Shown: piece after piece, positions 27,066-35,506 of the stretch
How the letters are laid out: each line of letters opens with the position of its first letter
Numbering within the stretch: the stretch's first letter is position 1
Assembly: GCA_020636255.1 (NCBI GenBank)
Contig: JACJYE010000009.1
Coordinates: forward strand, 62,001 to 126,000
Length of the DNA stretch: 64,000 nucleotides
Direction: 5' to 3'
Origin: Lewinellaceae bacterium
Lineage (GTDB): Bacteria > Bacteroidota > Bacteroidia > Chitinophagales > Saprospiraceae
Made by a program: the position numbers and the translations under genes
Notes under the pieces: generated by a model
Seen by the model: only the letters and a program-made list of their open reading frames with translations
What the model was told of the DNA's origin: nothing
Databases searched by the model: none

Positions 27066-29480
27066 ATGAGCTTAAGCAAGATCGTACAAGCAGTGTTTCC
27101 TTTTTTCTTTTTTGGCGTTTCGCTTTTTTCCCAAACCGGCATCGTTAAGGGCAAGATCACCGATGCGCTGACCAATGAGCCGATACCTTTTGCCAATGTG
27201 TTGCTCTTGGGAACTGATAAAGGCGCCACTACAGACATCGACGGCGCTTACGAGATCAGCGGCCTCGAACCTGGGCTGTATAATGTGCGTGCGAGTTATC
27301 TGGGGTATTCCGGTCAAACGGCATACGAAATACAAGTGGCCAATGCCAAACCGGCCGAGGTGGATTTCAGGCTGGAGGAAGCGATCAAGGACCTGGAAGA
27401 GGTGGTGGTGAAAGCTTCTCCTTTCCGCAAAACAGAGGAGAGCCCTGTTTCCCTGCGCACTATTGGCGTTGCCGAGATCCAGCGCAACCCCGGCGGCAAC
27501 CGCGACATCTCGCGCGTGGTGCAGTCGCTACCAGGCGTTACGACGACCGCCAGTTTTCGCAACGACCTCATCATCCGCGGCGGCGCGCCCAACGAGAACC
27601 GCTTTTTTCTGGATGATGTCGAAGTGCCCAATATCAACCACTTTGCTACCCAGGGCGCTTCCGGCGGCCCGGTGGGCCTGATCAACGTCAACTTCATCCG
27701 GGAAGTGGATTTTTATAGCGGCGCTTTTCCTGCCAACCGCGGCAATGCGCTGAGCTCGGTGTTCAACTTTCGCCAGCGCGACGGCCGCGACGACCGCTTC
27801 GGCGGCAATTTTATGGTTAGCGCTACCGATATCGGCCTGGCCCTGGAAGGGCCCATCGGAGAGAAGGTTACCTTCCTGGCCTCTGCCCGGAGGTCCTACC
27901 TGCAGTTTCTGTTCAAAGCACTGCAACTGCCTTTCCTGCCAACCTACAATGACTTCCAGGCCAAGGTGAAGTACAGGATAAACAAGAAGAACGAGCTTAC
28001 CTTCATCGGCCTGGGCGCTATCGACCAGTTCGAGCTCAACCTGGATGCCAATGAAACGGAAGAGCAGCAGTTCCTGCTCAACCAGTTGCCTGTGAACCCA
28101 CAATGGAACTATACCAATGGCCTGGCATACCGCCACTACGGCGAGCACGGCTTCTGGCTGTTCGTTCTCAGCCGCAATATGCTGAACAACGAAGCGGAAA
28201 AGTACGCCGGCAACGACGACAGCTCGGAAGAGAACCTGCTGCTGCGCTACCGCTCACAGGAAGCCGAGAACAAACTGCGCATCGAGAACACCTTCAGGCT
28301 GGGTGATCTTAAATTCAACTACGGCGCCGGATACGAGTATGTCAGGTACAACAACAGCACTTTCAGCCGGATCTTTACCTCCGCCGGGCCCCAAACGGTC
28401 GACTACAGCTCTGCCTTTGATTTGAACAAGTATGCCCTGTTCGCTCAGGCGAGCCGTAAGTTGCTGAAGGAAAGGCTGACACTTTCTTTGGGCTTCCGGA
28501 TGGACGCCAACGATTACAGTGAAGAAATGAACAACCCTCTGGAGCAGTTCTCACCCCGCTTTTCCCTGTCTTACGCCCTGACGAACCGCCTGTCGTTCAA
28601 CTTCAATACCGGTATCTATTATCAATTGCCGCCCTATACTGTTCTGGGCTATCAGGAAGACGGCCGGTTCGTCAACCGCGATAACGGTATTCGTTTTGTG
28701 CGCAACCAACACCTGGTGGCCGGCCTGGAATTCAACACGGCGTCTGATTCCAGGATCACCGTCGAGGGGTATTACAAATATTACACCGACTATCCCTTCC
28801 TGCTGCGCGACAGCCTGACGTTGGCCAATCTGGGCGGCGACTTCGGCGTGGTGGGCAACGAGCCTGCCATTCCCTATGCCGACGGGCGTACGTATGGGAT
28901 GGAAGTGCTGCTACAGCAGCGGCTGTACAAAGGGCTTTACGGCATCCTGGCCTATACCCTGGGCTGGAGCGAATTTCAGGATAAAAACGGCAATTTCGTG
29001 CCTTCATCATGGGATGCACGCCATATCATCAGCCTGACTGCCGGTAAGAAATTTGGTAAGAACTGGGAAGCGGGCATCAACTGGCGCTTCCAGTCGGGCC
29101 TGCCTCGAACGCCTTTTTCCGATGCCTCTTCCCTGGTGCTCAACTGGGACGTCAACGGGCGCGGCATTCCCGATTACAGCCGCCTCAACACCCTGCGCAA
29201 CAACGCCAGCAACGCTATCGACATCCGGGTCGACAAGAAATGGTTCTTCGATAAATGGAGCCTCAATGTGTTCCTGGATATCGAAAACGTGACGGGCAAT
29301 GCGGTGGGCAATGAACAGCTCATCCTCGACCGCCAGCTGGATGAGGATGGCAATCCCGTGGGAGGGGCCGTCATTGTCAACCCCGACGCGCCAGCTTCAG
29401 CACAACGTTACCTGCTGAAAAAGATCAACGATGCAACCGGCACGCCGATCCCGAGTATCGGGCTAATGATAGAGATCTGA
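27066..29480 (+). CDS. TonB-dependent receptor with carboxypeptidase-like N-terminal domain
   Basis: 804 aa from the ATG at 27066. Signal peptide of about 23 residues ending near LFSQ. A carboxypeptidase-regulatory-like domain (GIVKGKITDALTNEPIPFANV) covers about 25-110, then a plug domain with VVQSLPGV and IIRGGAPNENRFFLDDVEVP near 165-205, then a 22-strand type barrel. It imports an unknown ligand across the outer membrane using TonB. No SusD-like or DUF4249 partner is adjacent. An upstream in-frame start at 27030 would add 12 residues ahead of the signal peptide and is less likely. Confidence 0.9.
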   Translation: MSLSKIVQAVFPFFFFGVSLFSQTGIVKGKITDALTNEPIPFANVLLLGTDKGATTDIDGAYEISGLEPGLYNVRASYLGYSGQTAYEIQVANAKPAEVDFRLEEAIKDLEEVVVKASPFRKTEESPVSLRTIGVAEIQRNPGGNRDISRVVQSLPGVTTTASFRNDLIIRGGAPNENRFFLDDVEVPNINHFATQGASGGPVGLINVNFIREVDFYSGAFPANRGNALSSVFNFRQRDGRDDRFGGNFMVSATDIGLALEGPIGEKVTFLASARRSYLQFLFKALQLPFLPTYNDFQAKVKYRINKKNELTFIGLGAIDQFELNLDANETEEQQFLLNQLPVNPQWNYTNGLAYRHYGEHGFWLFVLSRNMLNNEAEKYAGNDDSSEENLLLRYRSQEAENKLRIENTFRLGDLKFNYGAGYEYVRYNNSTFSRIFTSAGPQTVDYSSAFDLNKYALFAQASRKLLKERLTLSLGFRMDANDYSEEMNNPLEQFSPRFSLSYALTNRLSFNFNTGIYYQLPPYTVLGYQEDGRFVNRDNGIRFVRNQHLVAGLEFNTASDSRITVEGYYKYYTDYPFLLRDSLTLANLGGDFGVVGNEPAIPYADGRTYGMEVLLQQRLYKGLYGILAYTLGWSEFQDKNGNFVPSSWDARHIISLTAGKKFGKNWEAGINWRFQSGLPRTPFSDASSLVLNWDVNGRGIPDYSRLNTLRNNASNAIDIRVDKKWFFDKWSLNVFLDIENVTGNAVGNEQLILDRQLDEDGNPVGGAVIVNPDAPASAQRYLLKKINDATGTPIPSIGLMIEI

Positions 29481-29510
29481 GATGCAGGAATGCACGAAAG
29501 GGGAATGGGC

Positions 29511-29972
29511 TTACTTCTGAAAAGGGCTCCACTCCCCTTTTTCCGTTAGGTTCATATCGACCAGGCGGGTAAGGATGTAAGAACCGATCACGCTTACTGC
29601 CGTGCCTTCGACGAGGATATACAGGCTGGCCGTTATCGGGTTGAGGTATTCGCCCAGAGGCAGCGTGGCTTTCATCGATGCCATGAAAGCTGTATTGCCC
29701 GACAGGAACAGGACCATAAAAATGGTGAATCCCACCACACCTATCACGGAAGTGTAGATGCCCATGGCTACGCCGGACAGGTGGTTGGATATGCCATCGG
29801 GATTTTGCTTTCTGTATTCCCGTATTGCAAAAGTGATCAGCCCCAGGTGGATAACGCCGTTGAATACCCTCAGGATATAGTTCTGGCTCTGGCCCAGCAG
29901 GTGCATGATGAGGAAAAAGAAGGTAAACCCCGCAAACATGAGCAGGCCGTACTTGATCGCAATCTTTCTCAT
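29511..29972 (-). CDS. DUF4199-type four-helix membrane protein
   Basis: 153 aa with four hydrophobic segments, near residues 8-27, 34-48, 70-95 and 115-137. The motif FNGVIHLGLITFAIREYRK in helix 2 and its loop and the overall layout match DUF4199 proteins, common in Bacteroidota and of unknown function. It is convergent with the TonB receptor, 30 nt away. Confidence 0.65.
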   Translation of the reverse strand: MRKIAIKYGLLMFAGFTFFFLIMHLLGQSQNYILRVFNGVIHLGLITFAIREYRKQNPDGISNHLSGVAMGIYTSVIGVVGFTIFMVLFLSGNTAFMASMKATLPLGEYLNPITASLYILVEGTAVSVIGSYILTRLVDMNLTEKGEWSPFQK

Positions 29973-30156
29973 AAGGCGAATGATTTTTTGAACACTACTT
30001 GAGTGCTGTTGATTATTGAACTGAAATACAGCTGTTTATGTTTAGCTGGCCGCCCAGGTTACGGGGAAAAGGGGCGCCACAGCGGCGACAGGAGTGGATT
30101 CGGGTATCATAATATTCCCGCTCAGCCCCAACTTTTTCCCGTCCGTGAGGAAATAC

Positions 30157-30187
30157 TTGATAGGCTTCAGCGCAGGGGTTTTCTTTG
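30157..30187 (+). promoter_or_regulatory. Promoter of the 30206 lipoprotein gene
   Basis: TTG at 30157-30159, a 20-nt spacer, TTTCTTTG at 30180-30187 (one base off TAnnTTTG). The ATG follows 19 nt later. Confidence 0.5.
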
Positions 30188-30205
30188 CATAAAAAAAACA
30201 GTGCT

Positions 30206-30631
30206 ATGAAAGTTTTCCCTCTTGCCGCCATGATGATGTTCCTGCTTATCGGGTTCAGCGCCTGCACCAACAGCAGCTCCGATGATAACCAGCCCGATAC
30301 GCCGTCCACTACCCTGACGACAACCGGCCAGTGGCGGGTATCCTATTACTTCGACAAGGATAAGGACGAAACGAGCGACTTCAACGGCTACACCTTCTCC
30401 TTCCTCGACAACGGCGTGCTGGAAGCCAGCCGGAATGGCAGCACGACAGCCGGAACCTGGAAAGTGATCAGCGATGACGGCCACCAGAAACTGGTCATCG
30501 TCATTGGCTCAGCCAAGCCTCTGATCGACCTGTCGGACGACTGGATCATCATCGAGCGGAGCGACAGCAGGATCAAACTGCGGGATGATAATGACGAACA
30601 CCTGGAGGAACTGCATTTCTCCGCGATATAG
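30206..30631 (+). CDS. Small lipoprotein, lipocalin-like
   Basis: 141 aa from the ATG at 30206. A lipoprotein signal (MKVFPLAAMMMFLLIGFSAC) ends in a lipobox Cys, then a Ser/Asp-rich linker. The body (TTGQWRVSYYFDKDKDET, later TAGTWKVISDDGHQKLVI) resembles the lipocalin-like small lipoproteins frequent in Bacteroidota. Ligand unknown. The promoter position rules against the in-frame ATG at 30185, which would precede transcription. Confidence 0.75.
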   Translation: MKVFPLAAMMMFLLIGFSACTNSSSDDNQPDTPSTTLTTTGQWRVSYYFDKDKDETSDFNGYTFSFLDNGVLEASRNGSTTAGTWKVISDDGHQKLVIVIGSAKPLIDLSDDWIIIERSDSRIKLRDDNDEHLEELHFSAI

Positions 30632-30658
30632 GATTCGAGCTTTATCCCAAAAACGGGA

Positions 30659-30692
30659 AGCCCGGGCAGCGTGTGCTGTGCCGGGCTTTTTT
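30659..30692 (+). terminator. Intrinsic terminator after the small lipoprotein gene
   Basis: AGCCCGG pairs with CCGGGCT across a loop of about 15 nt and is followed by six T. Confidence 0.8.
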
Positions 30693-31013
30693 AGTGTGCA
30701 GTATCGCGTCCCAGTCCTTTGGGAGCCGTTCCTTAGAGGCACAGAAACCAGAATGCCCATCCCCCCTTGCCATTCTACCCTAATCTCTTTATCTTGCCAT
30801 TGTCTGACGCGCCTCGCGGCCCTTCTTTTGAACAACACAAGTTTTTTTTCTGACAAACACTTCCCGGCTTGCGCTGCAAGGCAGCTGTGTTGTTTTTACT
30901 CACCATTTAAATATGCGCTTTATGAAGGGATTTAACACACACACACACACACACAACGGTGGAGCCTTGATTGTCAATTAGTTAAGCCGTTCTTTTGGCG
31001 GCGTTCCCTGCCG
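30693..31013. other. Intergenic region upstream of the metalloprotease-like lipoprotein
   Basis: About 320 nt. It holds the (AC)10 tract at 30935-30954 and, ahead of it, ATG codons at 30913 and 30922 that open a short frame running through the tract and stopping at 30979-30981. No clear TAnnTTTG promoter was seen. Confidence 0.5.
30935..30954 (+). repeat. (AC)10 dinucleotide tract at the start of a lipoprotein gene
   Basis: Ten uninterrupted AC units. The ATG codons at 30913 and 30922 read into the tract in one frame; the lipoprotein signal peptide downstream is in another. Losing one unit, or gaining two, would join them into a single frame. The frame of the lipoprotein as it stands is closed by TAA at 30933-30935. 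Confidence 0.9.
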
Positions 31014-33011
31014 TTGGTTTTCCTGGCGCTTGCCCTGTTGTCCTGCCAGAAGGATGAACTCCGGCAATTGGCCGAAAACACCGACAAGGGGATAGGCAGG
31101 CTGCCCATTCCTTCCGCTCCGCTGGAGTTTCGGGCCAGCGAGGAAGGCGGGCTAACTCCAACCATCCTGGGCGCCAAGAGAACCGCAAACCCCTACCACG
31201 TCGACACCATGACCCACGCCTGGAATTTCCTGTACCGGCAAAACGTTGAAAAACTTCCTGTCTCTCATACTTACCTCAGGTTTTGCCCCCAGGACATGGC
31301 GCAGCTGGAATTGCTGGTGGACAGCGACATCGTGCTTTTCGATTTTCCTTTGAACTACGAGGTAGAACAGATGGGCGATTATTATCCGCAGGAAGGCTTT
31401 GATTCCACGGCCATTCCCTGCTTTTACACGGTATTGCCCCAGGTCGCCGGCATCCCGGCCGTCCCTTATGAGGTATTGGACGAACTGGTTTTGGCGCCCT
31501 ATTCTTCATTGCTGGCCTACGCGGCATTCCGCCGCTCGGGCCTGGAACACGAAGGCCTTCCGGGTATGCCGTCGGAGCCGCAAAGCCCGGAAATTTGCGA
31601 CCCGGACTGCCCGAATTTTCTGTGCTGCTTGTACGGACACTATGGTTGCGGAGACGAAGATGCCCCGGGCTGGTGCAGCGACATCACCCTGGACTGCAAC
31701 CCCTGGACGAACCCTGAGGGCTGGCCCCAATGCCTGGAAGATATCGATGATGACGATGATGGCGGCCTGCCCACCAATGCCTGCGGCTGTACGCTCCCTT
31801 CCCCGAGGACGCCGGGCGGGTGCATACGGGTGAGGGATACAAGGCTGCCGAACCCTGATATGTCCGCAGAACGCCTGCTGGAAGGCGTGAACGATGCAAA
31901 AGTGATCTGGTGGGACGGCTGGCTGGGCATAAAAACGACGCAGACGACGGAAGCCGGCTGCTGGCGCATTGCAGGCCACCGGGAATCCGGCAGGGCGTAT
32001 ATGTGGGTGCAGTTTAAGAACAGCCAAACGAAGCTGCGGGGCTTCATCGGCAATACGGTGCAAATATGGCGTGGGGTGCTGCCCATCACCGATTACATCG
32101 GGCAGTTGGGCGGCGGGGTGTACAACAACATCAACGTCACCTACGAACCCTGGATAAACCAGGGCTCGAATGCGCACCGCGGCTGGGCGGCGGCCAGCAC
32201 GCTCAATGCCCTGGCGGAGTTCCGGGGCCAGGCACAGGCGGATGGTATTGCGGCGCCGCCCTACCTCGATATTTTCCTGGCCAGTGACCGGAGAGATGGA
32301 TTTGCCCTTATGAAGCGATACCTGGGCCCGGCAAGAGTCTATGCCGCAATGGAACTGGGATTGCTGCAGGCCAGTTTTTTTAAATTTTTGGCGTGGCACG
32401 TTCTGGGGACTGCCAACTATAGCCTTATTTATCCTGTAATTCCTGATATGATGCTAGGGGTTAGGTTTCAGGAATCTGATGTATTGAGGTCTGTAATTTA
32501 TCATGAACTGGCTCACGCTTCCCACTTTACCAATGTTGGCCCGGACTATTGGATGCTTTTAGCGACAGCAGAGATTGCCGCCGACGGCTGGGGTGATGAA
32601 AACAGCCAGGATGCGGGGCGGATTTCCATTTGCGAGTCCTGGGCGGAGCATGTTGGGGAAACATTTACTCACAGGCGGTATTTGGGAAATAATTCAATTT
32701 TTGGTGATTGGGAACGAAGGTTAGAAACAACGCGAAATGACACGACCAATCACATTCCAATCGGATTGCACCATGACCTGGTTGATGTTGCGAATGTTTT
32801 AGACGCAAATGCCTGTGACCGCACCAGGCCGCCGCAGTGCGGCCCGATAGTGGACAATGTTAGCGGTTTTTCCAATGGCCAGCTCTTCTCCGTATTAACG
32901 CCACAGGTTAGCAATATCGAAGTGTACCGGGACAGGATAGTCGATGTTCTGCTCCCGGCTGTGCCCGGGAATACCGCCCAGGGAATCGACGATTTATTTA
33001 ACAGCTATTAG
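31014..33011 (+). CDS. Metalloprotease-like lipoprotein with uncertain start
   Basis: At least 665 aa. The signal peptide reads KPFFWRRSLPLVFLALALLSC, with its charged part upstream of the first possible start codon in frame, a TTG at 31014. No ATG or GTG lies further upstream in this frame before a stop, so the true start is probably reached only by a frame change in the (AC)10 tract. After the lipobox come a Cys- and Asp-rich region (about residues 195-275, including DIDDDDDGG) and, in the last third, HELAHASHF with a later CESWAEHVGE, which fits an HExxH zinc site plus a third Glu ligand. Function is unknown, perhaps a surface peptidase. From about 32380 the DNA becomes AT-rich. Confidence 0.65.
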   Translation: MVFLALALLSCQKDELRQLAENTDKGIGRLPIPSAPLEFRASEEGGLTPTILGAKRTANPYHVDTMTHAWNFLYRQNVEKLPVSHTYLRFCPQDMAQLELLVDSDIVLFDFPLNYEVEQMGDYYPQEGFDSTAIPCFYTVLPQVAGIPAVPYEVLDELVLAPYSSLLAYAAFRRSGLEHEGLPGMPSEPQSPEICDPDCPNFLCCLYGHYGCGDEDAPGWCSDITLDCNPWTNPEGWPQCLEDIDDDDDGGLPTNACGCTLPSPRTPGGCIRVRDTRLPNPDMSAERLLEGVNDAKVIWWDGWLGIKTTQTTEAGCWRIAGHRESGRAYMWVQFKNSQTKLRGFIGNTVQIWRGVLPITDYIGQLGGGVYNNINVTYEPWINQGSNAHRGWAAASTLNALAEFRGQAQADGIAAPPYLDIFLASDRRDGFALMKRYLGPARVYAAMELGLLQASFFKFLAWHVLGTANYSLIYPVIPDMMLGVRFQESDVLRSVIYHELAHASHFTNVGPDYWMLLATAEIAADGWGDENSQDAGRISICESWAEHVGETFTHRRYLGNNSIFGDWERRLETTRNDTTNHIPIGLHHDLVDVANVLDANACDRTRPPQCGPIVDNVSGFSNGQLFSVLTPQVSNIEVYRDRIVDVLLPAVPGNTAQGIDDLFNSY

Positions 33012-33024
33012 AAAGCCTCATTTT

Positions 33025-33069
33025 CACTTCCAAAGCCATTTCAGGCATACGCCAATGGCTTTGGAAGTG
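33025..33069 (+). terminator. Strong hairpin between the two lipoprotein genes
   Basis: A perfect 16-bp stem, CACTTCCAAAGCCATT (33025-33040) with its complement at 33054-33069, loop of 13 nt, followed by an A-rich rather than T-rich stretch. It lies 14 nt after the stop of the upstream gene and 16 nt before the next ATG. It may attenuate transcription or protect the upstream message. Confidence 0.55.
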
Positions 33070-33085
33070 GCAAAAAATATTAGCC

Positions 33086-33736
33086 ATGTCCAATTATCTA
33101 TTCCTCGCTTTGATTTTTGGCTTCTTATGCCAAGGCTGCATGAATAAAGATTGTGATTTCGATGGTGTGAAGTATGAATTTGAGTTGCTTGCAAGCTTAT
33201 CCCCTGCCAAGGACACCTTCAGAATCGGGGACACCATATTGATTTCTTCTTCCTTTAGCGATGATGTATTTGAAGTCAATTCTCAAAGGACGTACAACCT
33301 GGTGAATTTCAGGTTTCATCCAGGAACTGGTATGTATAAAATCGATACTTTCCCGGCAATTGACGATGGCTTGCAATTTTTCGAAGTATACATTTCACCT
33401 GAATATAGTTACCAAAGAGTTGGGGAAGAACTGCTGGGACAGTACAACTATGAAAATGGAGTGTATTCCCTGGAATTCAAATTGATTCCAAGGAAGCCAG
33501 GACTGTATTACTTGGAACAAGGATCCGCGTTATTTCCGATGGATGAATGGCAGGACTTTCCTGGTAAATGCAGATACATTAGCTCAGACGCCCGGGTCAC
33601 CCTCAACGGCGGCTCCGACAACAACATCGGCCTGTTGTCTGACAGCCCCGACCCGCACTATAATGCCTGGATTTTATCAGACCCGGAAGATCTGTTTCAC
33701 AAATTTGGGGGGTATTGCTTTTATGTTGTGGAATAG
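33086..33736 (+). CDS. Lipoprotein of unknown function
   Basis: 216 aa. The lipoprotein signal MSNYLFLALIFGFLCQGC ends in a lipobox Cys, followed by a further Cys in MNKDC. The body contains a segment FRIGDTILISSSF, typical of beta-sandwich proteins, and two more Cys near the C-terminus. I do not recognise the family. It follows the metalloprotease-like lipoprotein and shares its AT-rich composition, except at about 33590-33680, which is GC-rich. The pairing suggests the two gene products work together, for example as protease and inhibitor or as partners; this is inference. Confidence 0.65.
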   Translation: MSNYLFLALIFGFLCQGCMNKDCDFDGVKYEFELLASLSPAKDTFRIGDTILISSSFSDDVFEVNSQRTYNLVNFRFHPGTGMYKIDTFPAIDDGLQFFEVYISPEYSYQRVGEELLGQYNYENGVYSLEFKLIPRKPGLYYLEQGSALFPMDEWQDFPGKCRYISSDARVTLNGGSDNNIGLLSDSPDPHYNAWILSDPEDLFHKFGGYCFYVVE

Positions 33737-33800
33737 GGTTGTGGGCGCGGGGGAAAGGGCCCTGTCCCGTAAACAAGCTCTAAGCACCCCATATCTTCCC

Positions 33801-35294
33801 TTACCTCCCTGTTTCCAGCCTTTCCCCCGCCGCCAGAATCCTTTCCTGCCGCCGTTGCCGTTCAAGGGCGAGAGGGGCGGCGGCGCGGGCCTCGCAGTCG
33901 GATATGCCGCAGCGTTCGCAGGTCGTGTGCACCAGCCGAGTAGAGAGCGCAGGGCTGTTGAGGAAGCGGAACAACTGTTGTAGCTGCTCATTGGCCAGCA
34001 GCCCTATGGTCACACTGACGCCGCGGGAAGGCTCGTGCAGGTCGGATTTAGCTACCGAAAGGCAGAGATAGCGATTTTCGGTTTGCCAGTAATGGCTGAC
34101 CTGGGCATTGGCAATGAGGGTCTCGCCGTTGCTGGCCAGTTGCCGGGCTTTCAGCTCCTTAATAACGTTGATCGACACCCAGCGCCGGCAGTAGTGCTCA
34201 TTTTGTTCATTGGCGTAAGGGTTATGGATCTGGGAGAGGTGTAGTTCCTTGGTCATGCGGAAATTCGACAGCCCTTCATCGCTGACCATTCGGATAAAGA
34301 AGAGGTCCTTGATGCCGAAGTGGCGGGGCAGGAGGTTGGTCAGCCGTTGCAGCAGCATCTCCGGGGTGACATCGTATTTTTCCAGCAGCGCCAGAAAACC
34401 GGCGGGCGACCAGTCTACCTGTTGGGCAAAAGCCTGTATGTCTTCGATCATATGTCCTTCCTCCATCAGCATGGCTACTGAAAAGTAAGAAGCTTTAAAA
34501 TTGTTGAGGAGCCGTTCGAAAGAATCTGCCTCAACGATGCGGGTAAAATAGGGGCGCTCCTGAATATTCAGATACTGAAAGGCCAGTTCGCGGCCCAGCA
34601 GGAAGTTGGCCTGCGCGCTGCTCAGGCCCTGGTTCAGGAAAAGCACCTTGCGGGCCGCAGAATAATAAGAACGCGTTTGGCGCAACTCCTTCTGCCGGGC
34701 CATGGCCTCCCGGTCGACCCGAATGCCGAAGTGCTCCTGCAGCAGGCTTTCCAGCACCTTAGTGGTAACCGGAAAGGCACTATCCAACTTGTATTCGGAC
34801 CGGAACTGCCGGACCGCCTCCTCCAACTCCTCAAAGTAATTGTCGTACATATCCTGATAGGACCGCAGGGCCGCCATATAGAGGTGCTCCCGCTGAACCT
34901 GGTAGTTGCGGGTAATCTTGAAGATGGTGCTGATGAAAGCGTTCACCTTATCGGGGGTATTGGAAAAGAGTTCGAACAGGTTCTCGGGGCTGAGGCCGAA
35001 CAACTCCAGCGGGAACTCCTTGATGAAGTCGGAAGTCAACAGGTCGATGATGGGCTGCAGCTTCTTGGAAGCCCGGGTGGAAACCATGAAGTCATAGTCG
35101 GCCCCCAGGGCTGCCGCCATAGCGTTGATCTTATCCACCTTTGGGTATTTTTTCCCCTTCTCGATATCGTGCAGATAGGACTTGGAAAGCCCGGCGCGTT
35201 CAGCCAGCTCCTCCAGGGAGAGGCCTTTTTGCTGCCGTAAATACTTGGCTTTGAAGCCAAAGATCATCTTGATGATGGCTTGTTGTTCGATCAT
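33801..35294 (-). CDS. RamB/ScfR-type transcriptional regulator (XRE HTH)
   Basis: 497 aa from the ATG at 35294. An XRE-type helix-turn-helix occupies about residues 10-65 (RQQKGLSLEELAERAGLS, then YLHDIEKGKKYPK). The long remainder ends with TTCERCGISDCEARAAAP, the paired-Cys signature of the short-chain acyl-CoA-responsive regulators that include actinobacterial RamB. RamB controls aceA and aceB in Corynebacterium. This gene is divergent from aceB-aceA, so it probably senses an acyl-CoA and controls the glyoxylate shunt. A longer frame from 35399 would encode the heptamer array as TVHRTPY repeats; since the array length is not a multiple of three and looks non-coding, I reject that start. 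Confidence 0.85.
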   Translation of the reverse strand: MIEQQAIIKMIFGFKAKYLRQQKGLSLEELAERAGLSKSYLHDIEKGKKYPKVDKINAMAAALGADYDFMVSTRASKKLQPIIDLLTSDFIKEFPLELFGLSPENLFELFSNTPDKVNAFISTIFKITRNYQVQREHLYMAALRSYQDMYDNYFEELEEAVRQFRSEYKLDSAFPVTTKVLESLLQEHFGIRVDREAMARQKELRQTRSYYSAARKVLFLNQGLSSAQANFLLGRELAFQYLNIQERPYFTRIVEADSFERLLNNFKASYFSVAMLMEEGHMIEDIQAFAQQVDWSPAGFLALLEKYDVTPEMLLQRLTNLLPRHFGIKDLFFIRMVSDEGLSNFRMTKELHLSQIHNPYANEQNEHYCRRWVSINVIKELKARQLASNGETLIANAQVSHYWQTENRYLCLSVAKSDLHEPSRGVSVTIGLLANEQLQQLFRFLNSPALSTRLVHTTCERCGISDCEARAAAPLALERQRRQERILAAGERLETGR

Positions 35295-35315
35295 GGTAAT
35301 GTCTGGTGTGGTGAC

Positions 35316-35385
35316 GGTGTACGGTGTACGGTGTACGGTGTACGGTGTACGGTGTACGGTGTACGGTGTACGGTGTACGGTGTAC
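35316..35385. repeat. (GGTGTAC)10 heptamer array
   Basis: Ten perfect 7-bp units, 22 bp upstream of the regulator ATG on its minus-strand side and about 120 bp upstream of aceB. Each unit junction holds GTAC. Change in copy number would alter the spacing and helical phase of the divergent control region, and would change any leader of the regulator mRNA. Confidence 0.95.
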
Positions 35386-35415
35386 GATGGGGCCGCCATA
35401 GCGCAAAGATAGTAA

Positions 35416-35489
35416 TTTGTGGAAAAAAAATAATTAGCGGAATTTCCACTTTTAGAGAAAAATTTTCATATTGCAGTCGTTTCCACAAC
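35416..35489. promoter_or_regulatory. Three GTGGAAA/TTTCCAC motifs between the regulator and aceB
   Basis: TTTGTGGAAA at 35416-35425, TTTCCAC at 35443-35449 and TTTCCACAAC at 35480-35489. The outer two form an inverted pair. Their position between a RamB-type regulator and its likely targets makes them candidate operators. I could not place a good TAnnTTTG box for aceB. Confidence 0.4.
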
Positions 35490-35506
35490 ATTTAAACGAT
35501 ACCAAT

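Noticed and set aside
31014..31016. TTG at 31014 as the real start of the metalloprotease-like lipoprotein
   Set aside because: It would remove the charged part of the signal peptide (KPFFWRR). It is used only as the lower bound of the coding region.
35295..35399. N-terminal extension of the RamB-type regulator made of TVHRTPY repeats
   Set aside because: It comes from translating the heptamer array. The array can be read open on both strands, its length is not a multiple of three, and the regulator's family-like sequence begins at the ATG at 35294.
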